From: an uncultured Clostridia bacterium
GTDB lineage: Bacteria; Bacillota; Clostridia; Oscillospirales; Ruminococcaceae
DNA length: 64,000 bases
Assembly: GCA_945829235.1 (NCBI GenBank)
Contig: CALZUA010000013.1
Span: 23,646 to 87,645, forward strand
Reading direction: 5' to 3'
Under the pieces are notes generated by a model, which did not search any database, was not told the DNA's origin, and saw only the letters and a program-made list of their open reading frames with translations. Below are positions 16,147-25,291 of this stretch, piece after piece. Numbering within the stretch: the stretch's first letter is position 1; every line of letters begins with the position of its first letter. The position numbers and the translations under genes were made by a program.

Positions 16147-17304
16147 TCAGAACGCCGCCTTGAATATCTCTACAATATCCTCCTTGGTAAGCGGAACAAA
16201 AGAACCTTTTGAGCCGTCGCAAGCCTTCTGTGCCATTATATCAAAATTCTTATCGTCGGTAATTCCCACGGCTCTGAGATTTGAAGGCATACCCATTGTT
16301 TCAAAGAAAAACTTTTTCAGAGCGTCAATTCCTGCGTGAGCAAGCTCCCAATCGTCGTCGCCCGAAAGTCCCCATACGTTCTTTGCAAAATCAACAAAAT
16401 TGCTCAGCGTGTCCTCGCTTAAAATATGCTCCATCCAAGCGGGAGTAAGAATTGCAAGTCCCTCGCCGTGGGTAATGTCGTAAAAAGCGCTTAGCTCATG
16501 CTCCATTGGATGAACGCACCAGGCAGGCTGGCTTCCCTCACCGACGTTACCGTTGATAGCGTGAGTACCTGCCCACATAAGATTAGCACGCGCGTCGTAA
16601 TTTGTAGGTTCGTTAAGGGCAATAGGACCGTTCTTTATCATTGTTCGGAGAAGTCCCTCTGCCATATATTTCTGGCAGTCCGCATTCTCCTTCGTGAAAT
16701 AGCTTTCCATTGTGTGGCTCATCATATCTGCGGTTCCTGCGGCGGTCTGCTTCTTTGAAACCGAGTAGGTGTATTCGGGGTCGAGGACGGACATTGTCGG
16801 CACCATATAGGGTGAACCCGTGCCCCACTTTTCGTTTTTGCTGAGGTCGGAAATAACTGCAAAAGGGTCCATTTCCGTTCCTGTAGCAGACAGAGTTAAA
16901 ACGTCAAAAATCGGCAGTGCAACGGTAATTTTCGAGCCGTCAAGAACTAAATCCCAAGGGTCGCCGTCATACTTTGCTCCGGCGGCGATAACCTTTGCGC
17001 AGTCGATAGTGCTGCCGCCACCGATAGCAAGTATCATGTCAATGTCCTCTGCTTTGCAGATTCCAACACCCTTTCGGACAGTTTCAATTCTCGGGTTAGG
17101 CTCAACGCCGCCGAGTTCGACTACTGCAACACCTGCATTTTCAAGAATTGAAAGTGCGGTATCGTATATACCGTTTTTCTTGATAGAACCGCCGCCATAT
17201 ACCAAGAGCGCCTTGCTTCCGTAGCCTTTCAGCTCGTCAAGATGAGATATTGCGCCCTTGCCGAAGTGAATTATGGTGGGAATTCGGAGAGTGAAATTAT
17301 ACAT
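16147..17304 (-). CDS. iron-containing alcohol dehydrogenase (butanol dehydrogenase-like)
   Basis: 385 residues from ATG 17304, which has AGGAGGA 8 nt upstream. YNFTLRIPTIIHFGKGAI at the start, NAD(P)-binding GGGSTIDCAKVIAAGA near residue 97, metal ligands in the region TADMMSHTMESYF and further His residues in CVHPMEHELSAFYDITHGEG, the Fe-ADH signature. This is the BdhA/YqhD-like group that reduces aldehydes to alcohols with NAD(P)H; fermentation or aldehyde detoxification. Single-gene unit with its own promoter and terminator. Confidence 0.92.
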   Translation of the reverse strand: MYNFTLRIPTIIHFGKGAISHLDELKGYGSKALLVYGGGSIKKNGIYDTALSILENAGVAVVELGGVEPNPRIETVRKGVGICKAEDIDMILAIGGGSTIDCAKVIAAGAKYDGDPWDLVLDGSKITVALPIFDVLTLSATGTEMDPFAVISDLSKNEKWGTGSPYMVPTMSVLDPEYTYSVSKKQTAAGTADMMSHTMESYFTKENADCQKYMAEGLLRTMIKNGPIALNEPTNYDARANLMWAGTHAINGNVGEGSQPAWCVHPMEHELSAFYDITHGEGLAILTPAWMEHILSEDTLSNFVDFAKNVWGLSGDDDWELAHAGIDALKKFFFETMGMPSNLRAVGITDDKNFDIMAQKACDGSKGSFVPLTKEDIVEIFKAAF

Positions 17305-17376
17305 AGTCAGAGTCCTCCTTTTCAAGCTCTTCAGAGATTTTTTTCGTAAAATGTAAATTATATTCTCCTATCATTG

Positions 17377-17405
17377 ATTATACAATATTTCGTTGGAAAA
17401 GTCAA
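17377..17405 (-). promoter_or_regulatory. promoter of the alcohol dehydrogenase gene
   Basis: Minus strand -35 TTGACT (17400-17405), 17 nt, -10 TATAAT (17377-17382). Confidence 0.75.
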
Positions 17406-17461
17406 CAAGAAAATTTGACTTGAAAGTTAGGTGCAAATGCAACAAAATTTCAAGAAGGCAC

Positions 17462-17490
17462 TTGATATTTTGCAGATAATGTGCTATACT
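17462..17490 (+). promoter_or_regulatory. promoter of the DUF4143 ATPase gene
   Basis: -35 TTGATA (17462-17467), 17 nt, -10 TATACT (17485-17490); GGAGG precedes the ATG at 17544. Confidence 0.7.
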
Positions 17491-17543
17491 ATAATTGAAA
17501 ATAAAGGTAAAATACCCGTAAGTTTTAAGCTTGGAGGTAGGAA

Positions 17544-18833
17544 ATGCAAAACATTATTAAACGCGACGATTATCTGAACAGAATTATCGACAAAAAAGAA
17601 AACGGTCTTATTAAAGTTATTACCGGTATCAGAAGGTGCGGAAAGAGCTTTTTGCTGTTCAATCTGTTTTACGATTATCTTATTGAAAGCGGCGTCAAGG
17701 AAGAGCAGATTATTACTATTGCACTTGATGATGATTCCTTTGTGCAGTACCGTGACACGGAAGAACTGTCCAAGTATATTCGCGGAAAGATTGTCAACAA
17801 GGATATGTACTATATTCTTATCGACGAGGTTCAGTACGCAATTACCAAAGACGAGCTGAAAAATCCCGATAACATTCGGCTTTACAATGTGCTGAACGGA
17901 CTTCTGCGGCTTCGGAATGTGGATATTTACGTTACGGGGAGCAATTCCAAAATGCTTACCAAAGATGTGCTGACAGCTTTTCGCGGCAGAGGCGACGAGG
18001 TCAGAGTTTATCCCATATCATTCAAAGAGTATTATTCTTTCGTCGGCGGAGATAAATTAGACGCTTACGAAGACTACGCTTTGTACGGCGGAATGCCTCT
18101 AGTCCTGACGCGAAAAAGCGACGCGGAAAAAGTCAGATATCTGCAAAATCTCTTTACAGAGGTTTATTTTAAGGACATTGTTGAGCGTTATGATATCGAG
18201 TTACCCGATGTTCTCAATGAGCTGACCGATGATTTATGTTCCTCAATCGGTTCGCTGACTAATGCGAGCAAAATCGCAAACACCTTGCAGACGGTCAAGG
18301 GCATTAAGGTTTCCGGAACGACTATTGCAAACTACCTGAATTACCTGATTGAGTCGTTTTTGTTTAGTAATGCAAAGCGATATGATGTGAAAGGCAAGAA
18401 GTATTTTGAATATCCTTCAAAGTATTATTGCGCAGATATCGGACTTCGGAACGCAAGACTTAATTTCAGGCAGCAGGAAGAAACTCATATTATGGAAAAC
18501 ATCATCTACAACGAACTTTTGCGCCGTGGGTATTCCGTTAATGTAGGAGTTGTGGAGATTGTTGAGAGCGCCAACGGAAAAAGGGCAAAAAAGCAGTGCG
18601 AAATCGACTTTGTTGTAAACATTGGAGCAAAGAAATACTATATTCAGTCCGCCTTAAATGTGAGCGACTCGTCAAAGCTTGAAACGGAGCTGCGCCCTTT
18701 AAAGAATACACGGGATTTCTTCAAGAAAATAATTATCAGCAAAACAGCTATGAAGTCGTGGACAGACGAGGACGGTATTCTTCATCTAGGACTTTATGAG
18801 TTTCTGCTGAACGAGAATTCGCTGGAACTGTAA
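17544..18833 (+). CDS. AAA_14/DUF4143 ATPase
   Basis: 429 residues. Walker A GIRRCGKSF at about 28-36, Walker B YYILIDEVQ near 90, sensor-like VTGSNSK, then the DUF4143 C-terminal domain with YFEYPSKYYCADIGLRNAR and a REase-like end (CEIDFVVNIGAKKYYIQS). This is a common bacterial and archaeal ATPase family of uncertain role, often next to mobile DNA or toxin-antitoxin genes. A second member is at 29814. Confidence 0.88.
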   Translation: MQNIIKRDDYLNRIIDKKENGLIKVITGIRRCGKSFLLFNLFYDYLIESGVKEEQIITIALDDDSFVQYRDTEELSKYIRGKIVNKDMYYILIDEVQYAITKDELKNPDNIRLYNVLNGLLRLRNVDIYVTGSNSKMLTKDVLTAFRGRGDEVRVYPISFKEYYSFVGGDKLDAYEDYALYGGMPLVLTRKSDAEKVRYLQNLFTEVYFKDIVERYDIELPDVLNELTDDLCSSIGSLTNASKIANTLQTVKGIKVSGTTIANYLNYLIESFLFSNAKRYDVKGKKYFEYPSKYYCADIGLRNARLNFRQQEETHIMENIIYNELLRRGYSVNVGVVEIVESANGKRAKKQCEIDFVVNIGAKKYYIQSALNVSDSSKLETELRPLKNTRDFFKKIIISKTAMKSWTDEDGILHLGLYEFLLNENSLEL

Positions 18834-18854
18834 ACGTCATAACTCTGAATGAAT

Positions 18855-19025
18855 AATCGAAAGATGCCAAATTCCGATGTTATTGTTCATAATTTTGTAT
18901 ATTTCGACATTTTTATTTGATTAGCTATAACATACCTGCGGAAACAATTTTCTTAGCAGGAAATGTCGGAAATTTCTCATTCCGGTGCGGTTCTGTGAGG
19001 ATTGTCCGTGGAAAGTTGAAAGAAT
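18855..19025 (+). repeat. decayed sigma-like remnant plus 5' part of H repeat (H2)
   Basis: GATGTTATTGTTCATAATTT, then ATTTTTATTTGATTAGC and the shared junction AGCTATAACATACCTGC, continuing NIPAETIFLAGNVGNFSFRC in frame until homology with the H repeat ends at about 19018 (CCGTGGAAAG). Confidence 0.7.
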
Positions 19026-19055
19026 AATCGTGCATCTGAAATATGTTTCTTAGTG

Positions 19056-19083
19056 TTGCACTTGATATTACTAATCTATTACA
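19056..19083 (+). repeat. solitary IS30-type end
   Basis: GTGTTGCACTTGATATTAC then TAATCTATT resembles the right inverted repeat of the IS30 remnant (27349-27375). No transposase next to it. Confidence 0.5.
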
Positions 19084-19114
19084 AAAGGCTGCCGCTTTTG
19101 TGCGACAGCCTTTT
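19083..19114 (-). terminator. terminator of the large lipoprotein gene
   Basis: AAAAGGCTG pairs with CAGCCTTTT around GCCGCTTTTGTGCG. Confidence 0.85.
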
Positions 19115-19121
19115 CGTTTAC

Positions 19122-22100
19122 TCAATAAACTTCGTACTCGATGAATTCCGGTGAATAGATGTCGTAGCAGCCTGCTCCGAGGTCTTTGCAGTCGAAGATT
19201 GTGTTGCGGAACTCCATCCAGTGGTCCTGCGTCAAGACGTCTTCGCCGTAGAGTGCTCTTGAAATAAGCGCTTTGGATTGGCTGGTCTGTTCGTACCTGC
19301 CCGGATTCAGATTGTAAACCGTACCCATTATGTTCTCGCAATATGAGAAATACTTTGCTTTTCTCACTTTACTGCTCGGTACCAAATAGCTTTTTTCCGG
19401 CTTAAAGTCCTCAATTCCGTGGTCTTTATAGCCGTAATTCCCCGTTGCATAAAGCGTTTGCGGATTAGACTCGGAGAATGATTTCCAGCCGTCAAAGGAA
19501 GTGAGAACAAGGTAGTTTTCGTTGAAAAGACTGCGCTCGTTTGCATAACGATAAGGGATCACACGAGAAATGGCTCTGTCGTCAATTCCCGTCTTGAACA
19601 GATGTTCGCTCGTCATATAATCGAAGAATTTGTCCGCGCTGTAACCCATCCGCAGATATCTTTTCTTAATTCTGTCAAGTGAAGCGGCAGAAAGCCTTGA
19701 CTTGTTTATATTATCACTGAAATCTGAAAGTTTAATCCAAGCATAGTCGGGTGCATAAGCAATCTTACGATGTGAGGGTCTAGTTATGTCGGTCTCCACC
19801 ATCTTTTTATCTTCTTTTATCGAATAGCTTGCGTTCCAGTTCAAAAATGTAATATATTCTCCTAAACCGCCGTATGGTGTCCACCACGGCCGCTCACTCT
19901 TTATGTTAGCCCGCGAGAAAGGCAAGCCGATTTTTACAACGTGCATTTTTATCGGTCGGTCAATCACATAGCACCACTCAAACGTGTCATCGGGAAGCTC
20001 GTGCATACCGGTGTTGTTTTCAAGGAACTTGAGGGTGCTCTCTATGTCTTTGGCAATGGGATTGCTTTCCTTGTCATAACCTCTGTTGTAAGAAGCGGCA
20101 AGCATTGCAAAGCTGCCGTATTTGATTGTAAACGCCTTGAGGTAATCGTTAAAGTCGGTCAGATACTCCTCTGCTTCATACTGGAAATTGTAGTACGCAT
20201 AAACGCTGTAAAACCTGTATGAAAGCGGAGAAGACATAGTGTCACCCCTCAGATTTGCGCAGAATTTAGTGTAATAATTCTGTATGTTGTTGAGGGTCTG
20301 GGGGTCTTTGGTGAGAGCGTCATACATTGCTTTTGACATAACGCTTGCCATAAACTCTTTCGTCAGTTTTTCAACTGCCTCGTCATCGGCTGCAAGCCCC
20401 TGTTCAATAATAAGATTTTTAATGTCTTCTTCAAGTCCTGCCTCAACTTTTGCATATTTGGAAAAATCAGCCGAGGCGTTAGGGAAGCTGTTTTCGTCAA
20501 GGGTAAGGGTAAGAGTTTTTTCCTTGTCGATCGCAATATTTTCAACAGAGTAGGTATCTTTGAGCTTGTTTGCAATCGTAAGTCCGCCGTTTATGTCATA
20601 TACAACGGTCAGCGTGTCGCCTGCCTTGACATATTGTACTAAATCTATGACATTTGAACGCATATCGTTGCTGACAGAATTGAATACGGCTTCAAGGGGG
20701 TCTATATAAGATGTGCAGAAATCGGTCCAGCCTTTTGTTGCGTTTATATAGAGGTCCTTATCTATTCCGGAAGCCATATAGTCCATCTGTTCTTTGAGTG
20801 ACGCCATTATAGTGTCCATCTTTTTATCAAGATTTTCCACTTCAATTCTCACGGACTCAATCGCGGAATAAATCTTATCCATTTTATCGGGCGCGCTCTT
20901 GATAAAGCCCAGCGTTTCCAGAAGCTTTTTGGACGAACCGACAAAGGACTTTATATCAAGATTGTATGCGGATTTTCCGGCACTGATAATGATTTCGGCA
21001 ATTTTTTTGATGTTGTCAAACTCCTTTTTTGCCTTTGAAAGCTCTGCGATAATCTCCTTGACTTTGCTTTTGTCGCCTCTCACCGATTCAGCAATATAAC
21101 CGAAGGTATCTGAGGTATCGTCGGACGGCGTTCCCCAAGCATTCAGCAGCTTCCCGCGAGCAACCTTAACTCCGCCCTCGAAAATGCTGTTATCGAGGGA
21201 TTTATCGCTGTTGAATGTAAAGGTGACGGTTGTTGAAGATTCCTCGTTTTTGATTTCGGTAATTTTTGCATTCGCTAAATCACCGTCAAAGGTCAAATCC
21301 GCAGCGGTCAGATTGCTGAAGCTGCCGTAAATCGGCACAAGGACAAGCGTTCCCTTAAAGCCGCCGTCTGTCTTTTCGATATAATCAAGATAAGCGTTGA
21401 GGTAAGCGCCGCAGTCGGGGATTTCCAACAACACATCGGTCTGGCAGGAAAGCGCGCTGTTCTTTATCACGAGCTGCTTGTCAACAACCGATTGAATTGC
21501 CGAATCCAAATCGGCAGCATTTGTCGAAAAACTGATTGAAATCACGCTTCCGTCGGAATTTGCGGCAGCCGAGTCGATGTGCATATCGTTAATCGTGATA
21601 GCGTCGGCAAGTTCATCGCCGCTCTTGACTGCCTTCGCGCCAAGAAGTTCAACGTCAAATTTCAGCGTGCCGTTGTCGTAAGCGTAAGTGTTTTCGGAAA
21701 TATAAGCGGCGGGATTTTCGATATCAACGGTTGCCATAAGTTCGTATCCGGTATCCAGAACGCTTTCCGAAACAGTTGCGTAGCCGTAAGGCGCGGAGCA
21801 AATCCGAACGTCGCCGACCGTGTTTATGGTAATTTCGCTGCCGTTTGATGTAACGGACGAGATGCTCAAATCCTCGAAAGCGCCCGATAATTCAATATCT
21901 TCGGGCTTAACGTCCTTTACAGTAGCGTTCTCCAGCGTTACCTTCAAAACGGGATTTTCAGTGCCGTTGTAGATTGTGCCGTCAATCTCCGCGGAAACAA
22001 GTTTTTGCGCGGAGCTGTCATTTTCGGGAATTTTATAGTACGAGCCAACGGCGAATTTCCCGCTTGACGTGCCGTTTTTGTGTATGTAGAAATCGTACGC

Positions 22101-22538
22101 GCCGTACTCAAACGGGTTCTTGAACGTGATAGACAGCGTTTTCGCGTCAACTCTCGTCAAGGTGTAATCGGTAATTTCCTTTGCCTCGGAGAAGCTGCTC
22201 TGCGGCTCGTTTGTCTGTTCAGCGCCGCTTGTTGAAGTATCGGAATTTGCTTCGCTGTTCTCGGAAGAAGCCTCGGTGTTTTGCTCTTGGGGCTGATATT
22301 GATACACGTTAACGGCGATGTTGCTCTTTGCGATATCGTCCTTGAAAAAGTCCTCGTCGCAAGTGAGCGTGATTTCAAGCGTGTCGCCGTTTTGCACCGC
22401 TTTGCACGAAAGCTCGACAAGCTGCTCTCTTTCTTCCTCGGTGATTTGCCATTGCTTTTTGTCGGAGCTGTCTGTGCAAGAAGTGACGGAAAAGCACATC
22501 ACCGCCGCCATAACAGCCGCAATTATTCTCTTTTTCAT
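19122..22538 (-). CDS. large lipoprotein of unknown function
   Basis: 1138 residues from ATG 22538 (AAAGGAAA upstream). Lipobox CFSVTSC near residue 19. A Ser/Asn/Thr-rich linker follows (about 75-105), then several beta-rich repeats with EITNGSE/VTSNGSEITINT-type strands (about 105-480), an alpha-helical region with likely coiled coil (IAELSKAKKEFDNIKKIAEI to IEVENLDKKMDTIMASLKEQ, about 480-590), and a C-terminal part rich in aromatic residues. The beta repeats may be Ig-like surface modules. It precedes (downstream of) the C11 gene 22592, 53 nt away on the same strand, so both probably form one operon with the two-component pair. No family recognised. Confidence 0.75.
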   Translation of the reverse strand: MKKRIIAAVMAAVMCFSVTSCTDSSDKKQWQITEEEREQLVELSCKAVQNGDTLEITLTCDEDFFKDDIAKSNIAVNVYQYQPQEQNTEASSENSEANSDTSTSGAEQTNEPQSSFSEAKEITDYTLTRVDAKTLSITFKNPFEYGAYDFYIHKNGTSSGKFAVGSYYKIPENDSSAQKLVSAEIDGTIYNGTENPVLKVTLENATVKDVKPEDIELSGAFEDLSISSVTSNGSEITINTVGDVRICSAPYGYATVSESVLDTGYELMATVDIENPAAYISENTYAYDNGTLKFDVELLGAKAVKSGDELADAITINDMHIDSAAANSDGSVISISFSTNAADLDSAIQSVVDKQLVIKNSALSCQTDVLLEIPDCGAYLNAYLDYIEKTDGGFKGTLVLVPIYGSFSNLTAADLTFDGDLANAKITEIKNEESSTTVTFTFNSDKSLDNSIFEGGVKVARGKLLNAWGTPSDDTSDTFGYIAESVRGDKSKVKEIIAELSKAKKEFDNIKKIAEIIISAGKSAYNLDIKSFVGSSKKLLETLGFIKSAPDKMDKIYSAIESVRIEVENLDKKMDTIMASLKEQMDYMASGIDKDLYINATKGWTDFCTSYIDPLEAVFNSVSNDMRSNVIDLVQYVKAGDTLTVVYDINGGLTIANKLKDTYSVENIAIDKEKTLTLTLDENSFPNASADFSKYAKVEAGLEEDIKNLIIEQGLAADDEAVEKLTKEFMASVMSKAMYDALTKDPQTLNNIQNYYTKFCANLRGDTMSSPLSYRFYSVYAYYNFQYEAEEYLTDFNDYLKAFTIKYGSFAMLAASYNRGYDKESNPIAKDIESTLKFLENNTGMHELPDDTFEWCYVIDRPIKMHVVKIGLPFSRANIKSERPWWTPYGGLGEYITFLNWNASYSIKEDKKMVETDITRPSHRKIAYAPDYAWIKLSDFSDNINKSRLSAASLDRIKKRYLRMGYSADKFFDYMTSEHLFKTGIDDRAISRVIPYRYANERSLFNENYLVLTSFDGWKSFSESNPQTLYATGNYGYKDHGIEDFKPEKSYLVPSSKVRKAKYFSYCENIMGTVYNLNPGRYEQTSQSKALISRALYGEDVLTQDHWMEFRNTIFDCKDLGAGCYDIYSPEFIEYEVY

Positions 22539-22591
22539 AGTGTTTCCTTTCTGCATTTTTTGCTGTTTATTCTTGATAAATCTTGAAAACG

Positions 22592-24394
22592 TTAACTGTC
22601 CTCAAGCGAGAAAACTTCTTCAATTTCCGATTTACCGTCGGTAATTTTTGCGACGGCAATGTTGGTATAATGCGCGTTACCGAAGATATCCGTGACAATT
22701 CCCTGAAAGATGTAATAACCATCGGGAAGCGTCCTGATTTCAATCGAGCAGTCGCTGTTGTAGATGAATTTTGCGTATTCAGCCAGCGTTTCGCTGAACA
22801 TCTCCTTGAACAGCACGGTGACCTCATCGTTCTCCGCAAGCGTCATAATTCTGCCCGTGACATCGCCCGTAATAACATAGCCGTTCAGCTTTGCTTTACG
22901 GGTTGAGCTGTTGTAGGTGAAAATCAGCTCGGCGTCCGCGCCGTTTATCCGCACGGGCGAGCGATAAACCGTGTAGTTGTTTTTCTCGGTCATTATTTGG
23001 CAGCTCAACGCATACCCGCCGAAATACACCCAGCGTCCCGTGAAATTTACGGAAAAGATGCTGCCGTGTTGCGAGAAATCGTTGTCCGTGCCCATTTGGT
23101 AATAAGCGTCATTTTCCAAATCCACGGCACCGAGCGTGTATTCCATTCGCCGAATGTACTTTTCCGCGCCGCTTTTCACGGTAAAACTCAGCCGTTCCCC
23201 GTCAACAAAACCCCTGTCCTCAAAGCTGAATTCGCAAGCACTGTTTTTCGCGAAATAACTCTCGAGAAAGCTCTTGTACACCTCGTCCGTGCAAATCGGA
23301 AGATAACTTTTGAGCTGCTTTTCGTCTGCGGGGAACAGCAAATTCAGTCCCGAAGCTGCTTGCTTTGACGGAGAATTTTCGGTTTGAACAACCTCGGAAA
23401 TTCCCGTTTCAACGCCAAAAAATTCCGCAATCGCCCCGAAATCGTAGAAACCGTTTGAGGAATTTTCGATGATATCCGCACTCTGCAAAGCCTCGGGAAT
23501 TTTCGCTTCGCCGTCTGCCTCGGACATCGCGGAAACCGTTTTGTGAAGCGCTTCGCGGAGCTTGTCAATCCGTGATAAATCCGTGCAGGAGAGCGTGTAG
23601 TAACCCTTGTTGCCGTGCTTTTCGGCGTAACCGCGGAGAACTTTTTCGTAGAAATCGCGCTCGCCGAGATTTTCCGCGATAACTCGATAATCCAGTCCGC
23701 CTGCGTGCTCGAGGTCTTGCGAAGCTATCATAAAATCGGCGAAAGGGCTGATTGAAACGGCGGTATCGAAGCACGCCATTTTGCACGCGTCAAAGCAGAT
23801 GAACGCGAATTTTTGCGTTAAATTGCACGCCGAAAGCGCCGCCGCGATTTCCATCACCGTGAGCGAGTCGCCCGAATACAGTTCGTCAAAGCAAGCGCCC
23901 TTGACAAAGCCGCCGCCGTGGTTCCACAAGATAAGCGAGGTTTCCTCGGCGGGAAAGCTCTGCGTTCCCCATTGAACGAAATCAGCGAGAGTCGCCGCCT
24001 CACCCATATTTGCAAGCGCGGTTTCGCCGACTTTGACGAGCTCACCGTTTTGCACGGAATAGCGCGCAAGTTTATCGTTCGGGATATCAAACCCGCGCCA
24101 CTTTCGCGCACCGCCCGTCTGAATTACGATATTCACCCCGTCGTCAACCCGCGCGCCGAGCAGCTCCCGAATATTTGCCGTTGCAGAGCCGCCCGTTGTT
24201 TCAAGCGAACTCCCGCACATATAAATCAGCAGCGTTGCCTTTGACAGCGGCGGTTTTTCCTCGGAAACGCTTGTCGCGGTCGAGCTTGAACCTTGTGGCG
24301 CGGTGTTTCGCGTGAACAAAAAAATCGCCGCAGCAATTCCCAAAACCAGCAAAACTGCTCCGACGATTACAAAAATTCTCTTTTTTATCTTCAT
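22592..24394 (-). CDS. clostripain-family (C11) peptidase, membrane anchored
   Basis: 600 residues from ATG 24394. Anchored by one N-terminal helix (IFVIVGAVLLVLGIAAAIFLF) instead of a lipobox. C11 core starts at TLLIYMCGSSLETTGG; catalytic His159 in LWNHGGG and Cys204 in FDACKMAC. The C-terminal ~200 residues are a beta-rich domain as in the 4997 paralogue. The promoter side faces a LytS-type kinase and a response regulator 102 bp away, suggesting that system controls it. Likely a surface protease; target unknown. Confidence 0.87.
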   Translation of the reverse strand: MKIKKRIFVIVGAVLLVLGIAAAIFLFTRNTAPQGSSSTATSVSEEKPPLSKATLLIYMCGSSLETTGGSATANIRELLGARVDDGVNIVIQTGGARKWRGFDIPNDKLARYSVQNGELVKVGETALANMGEAATLADFVQWGTQSFPAEETSLILWNHGGGFVKGACFDELYSGDSLTVMEIAAALSACNLTQKFAFICFDACKMACFDTAVSISPFADFMIASQDLEHAGGLDYRVIAENLGERDFYEKVLRGYAEKHGNKGYYTLSCTDLSRIDKLREALHKTVSAMSEADGEAKIPEALQSADIIENSSNGFYDFGAIAEFFGVETGISEVVQTENSPSKQAASGLNLLFPADEKQLKSYLPICTDEVYKSFLESYFAKNSACEFSFEDRGFVDGERLSFTVKSGAEKYIRRMEYTLGAVDLENDAYYQMGTDNDFSQHGSIFSVNFTGRWVYFGGYALSCQIMTEKNNYTVYRSPVRINGADAELIFTYNSSTRKAKLNGYVITGDVTGRIMTLAENDEVTVLFKEMFSETLAEYAKFIYNSDCSIEIRTLPDGYYIFQGIVTDIFGNAHYTNIAVAKITDGKSEIEEVFSLEDS

Positions 24395-24496
24395 TTTCAA
24401 ATAGAATTAAACAGTATTTCTCACAGCTTGCACCTATATTATACATCATAAAGTGCAACAAAACTGCAACATTCCTCCGAAACCCTGATTTTTCGT

Positions 24497-25291
24497 TCAA
24501 TCCTGCTTTTCGGAAATCTCGGCGGTTGTCATTTCAGCCCACGAATACTGGTTCATATACTCGCCGCGGTATCGGTTCACGGCATACGGAATGTGCCGCA
24601 GAAAGTCAAAATAATCGCAGTCAACCGCGTCACAATCAAGCGAAATGGTGTTTCGGCTTTTCAGAATAATGTCCTCCGCGTCCACCTCCGCAAGCGTTTT
24701 TTTCAGCTCGCTTATCAGGTTTCGGAGGTTGCTTTGGCGGGAATGTGTGTCCGGTCCTTCTTCCCACAGCACCGCGATAAGCTCACCCATTGTCACACCC
24801 GCGCCCATTCGGTCAACGAGATACGCAAGCAGTTCCTTCGCCTTTTGCCGCTTAAACACAAGCGGTTTCCCGTCGCAGAAAACCTCAAAGTTGCCGAAGC
24901 ACTGAAAGCGGATTTTCTTCCCGCTTTTCGGCAAAACGGGCGTGCGCAAATGCAAAAGCGCCTGTTTCACCGCCTCGGGGGTCGCGGGTTTCAACAAATA
25001 GTCGCTTGCGTACAGCCGAAACGCGTCCAGCGAATACTCGGAGTAGCCGGTCACAAAAATAATATTTATCTCGCCGCAGATTTCCTTGAGCTGCCGCGCA
25101 AGCTCAAGTCCCGTCATTCCGCGCATTTTTATGTCAAGAAAAGCAACATCGCAGCCGTTCTCTCCCACATAGGAAATCGCGTCCGCGGTTTTCCGAAAAC
25201 CGTTCACCTTCGCTTCGGGAACAACTTTTTCTATCGAATCAACCAGCAGCTCCAGCGCCAGCTTTTCATCATCAACAGCAATTATGTTCAT
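24497..25291 (-). CDS. response regulator with SARP-like DNA-binding domain
   Basis: 264 residues. Receiver domain 1-120: acidic pair D7-D8, phosphoacceptor Asp53 in VAFLDIKMRG, Thr in FVTGYSEYS and Lys in YLLKPATPEAV. The second half, FQCFGNFEVFCDGKPLVFKR followed by AKELLAYLVDR and RNLISELKKTL, is the winged-helix of OmpR/SARP-type regulators. Overlaps the kinase gene by 4 nt (ATGA), so they are translated together. Confidence 0.9.
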   Translation of the reverse strand: MNIIAVDDEKLALELLVDSIEKVVPEAKVNGFRKTADAISYVGENGCDVAFLDIKMRGMTGLELARQLKEICGEINIIFVTGYSEYSLDAFRLYASDYLLKPATPEAVKQALLHLRTPVLPKSGKKIRFQCFGNFEVFCDGKPLVFKRQKAKELLAYLVDRMGAGVTMGELIAVLWEEGPDTHSRQSNLRNLISELKKTLAEVDAEDIILKSRNTISLDCDAVDCDYFDFLRHIPYAVNRYRGEYMNQYSWAEMTTAEISEKQD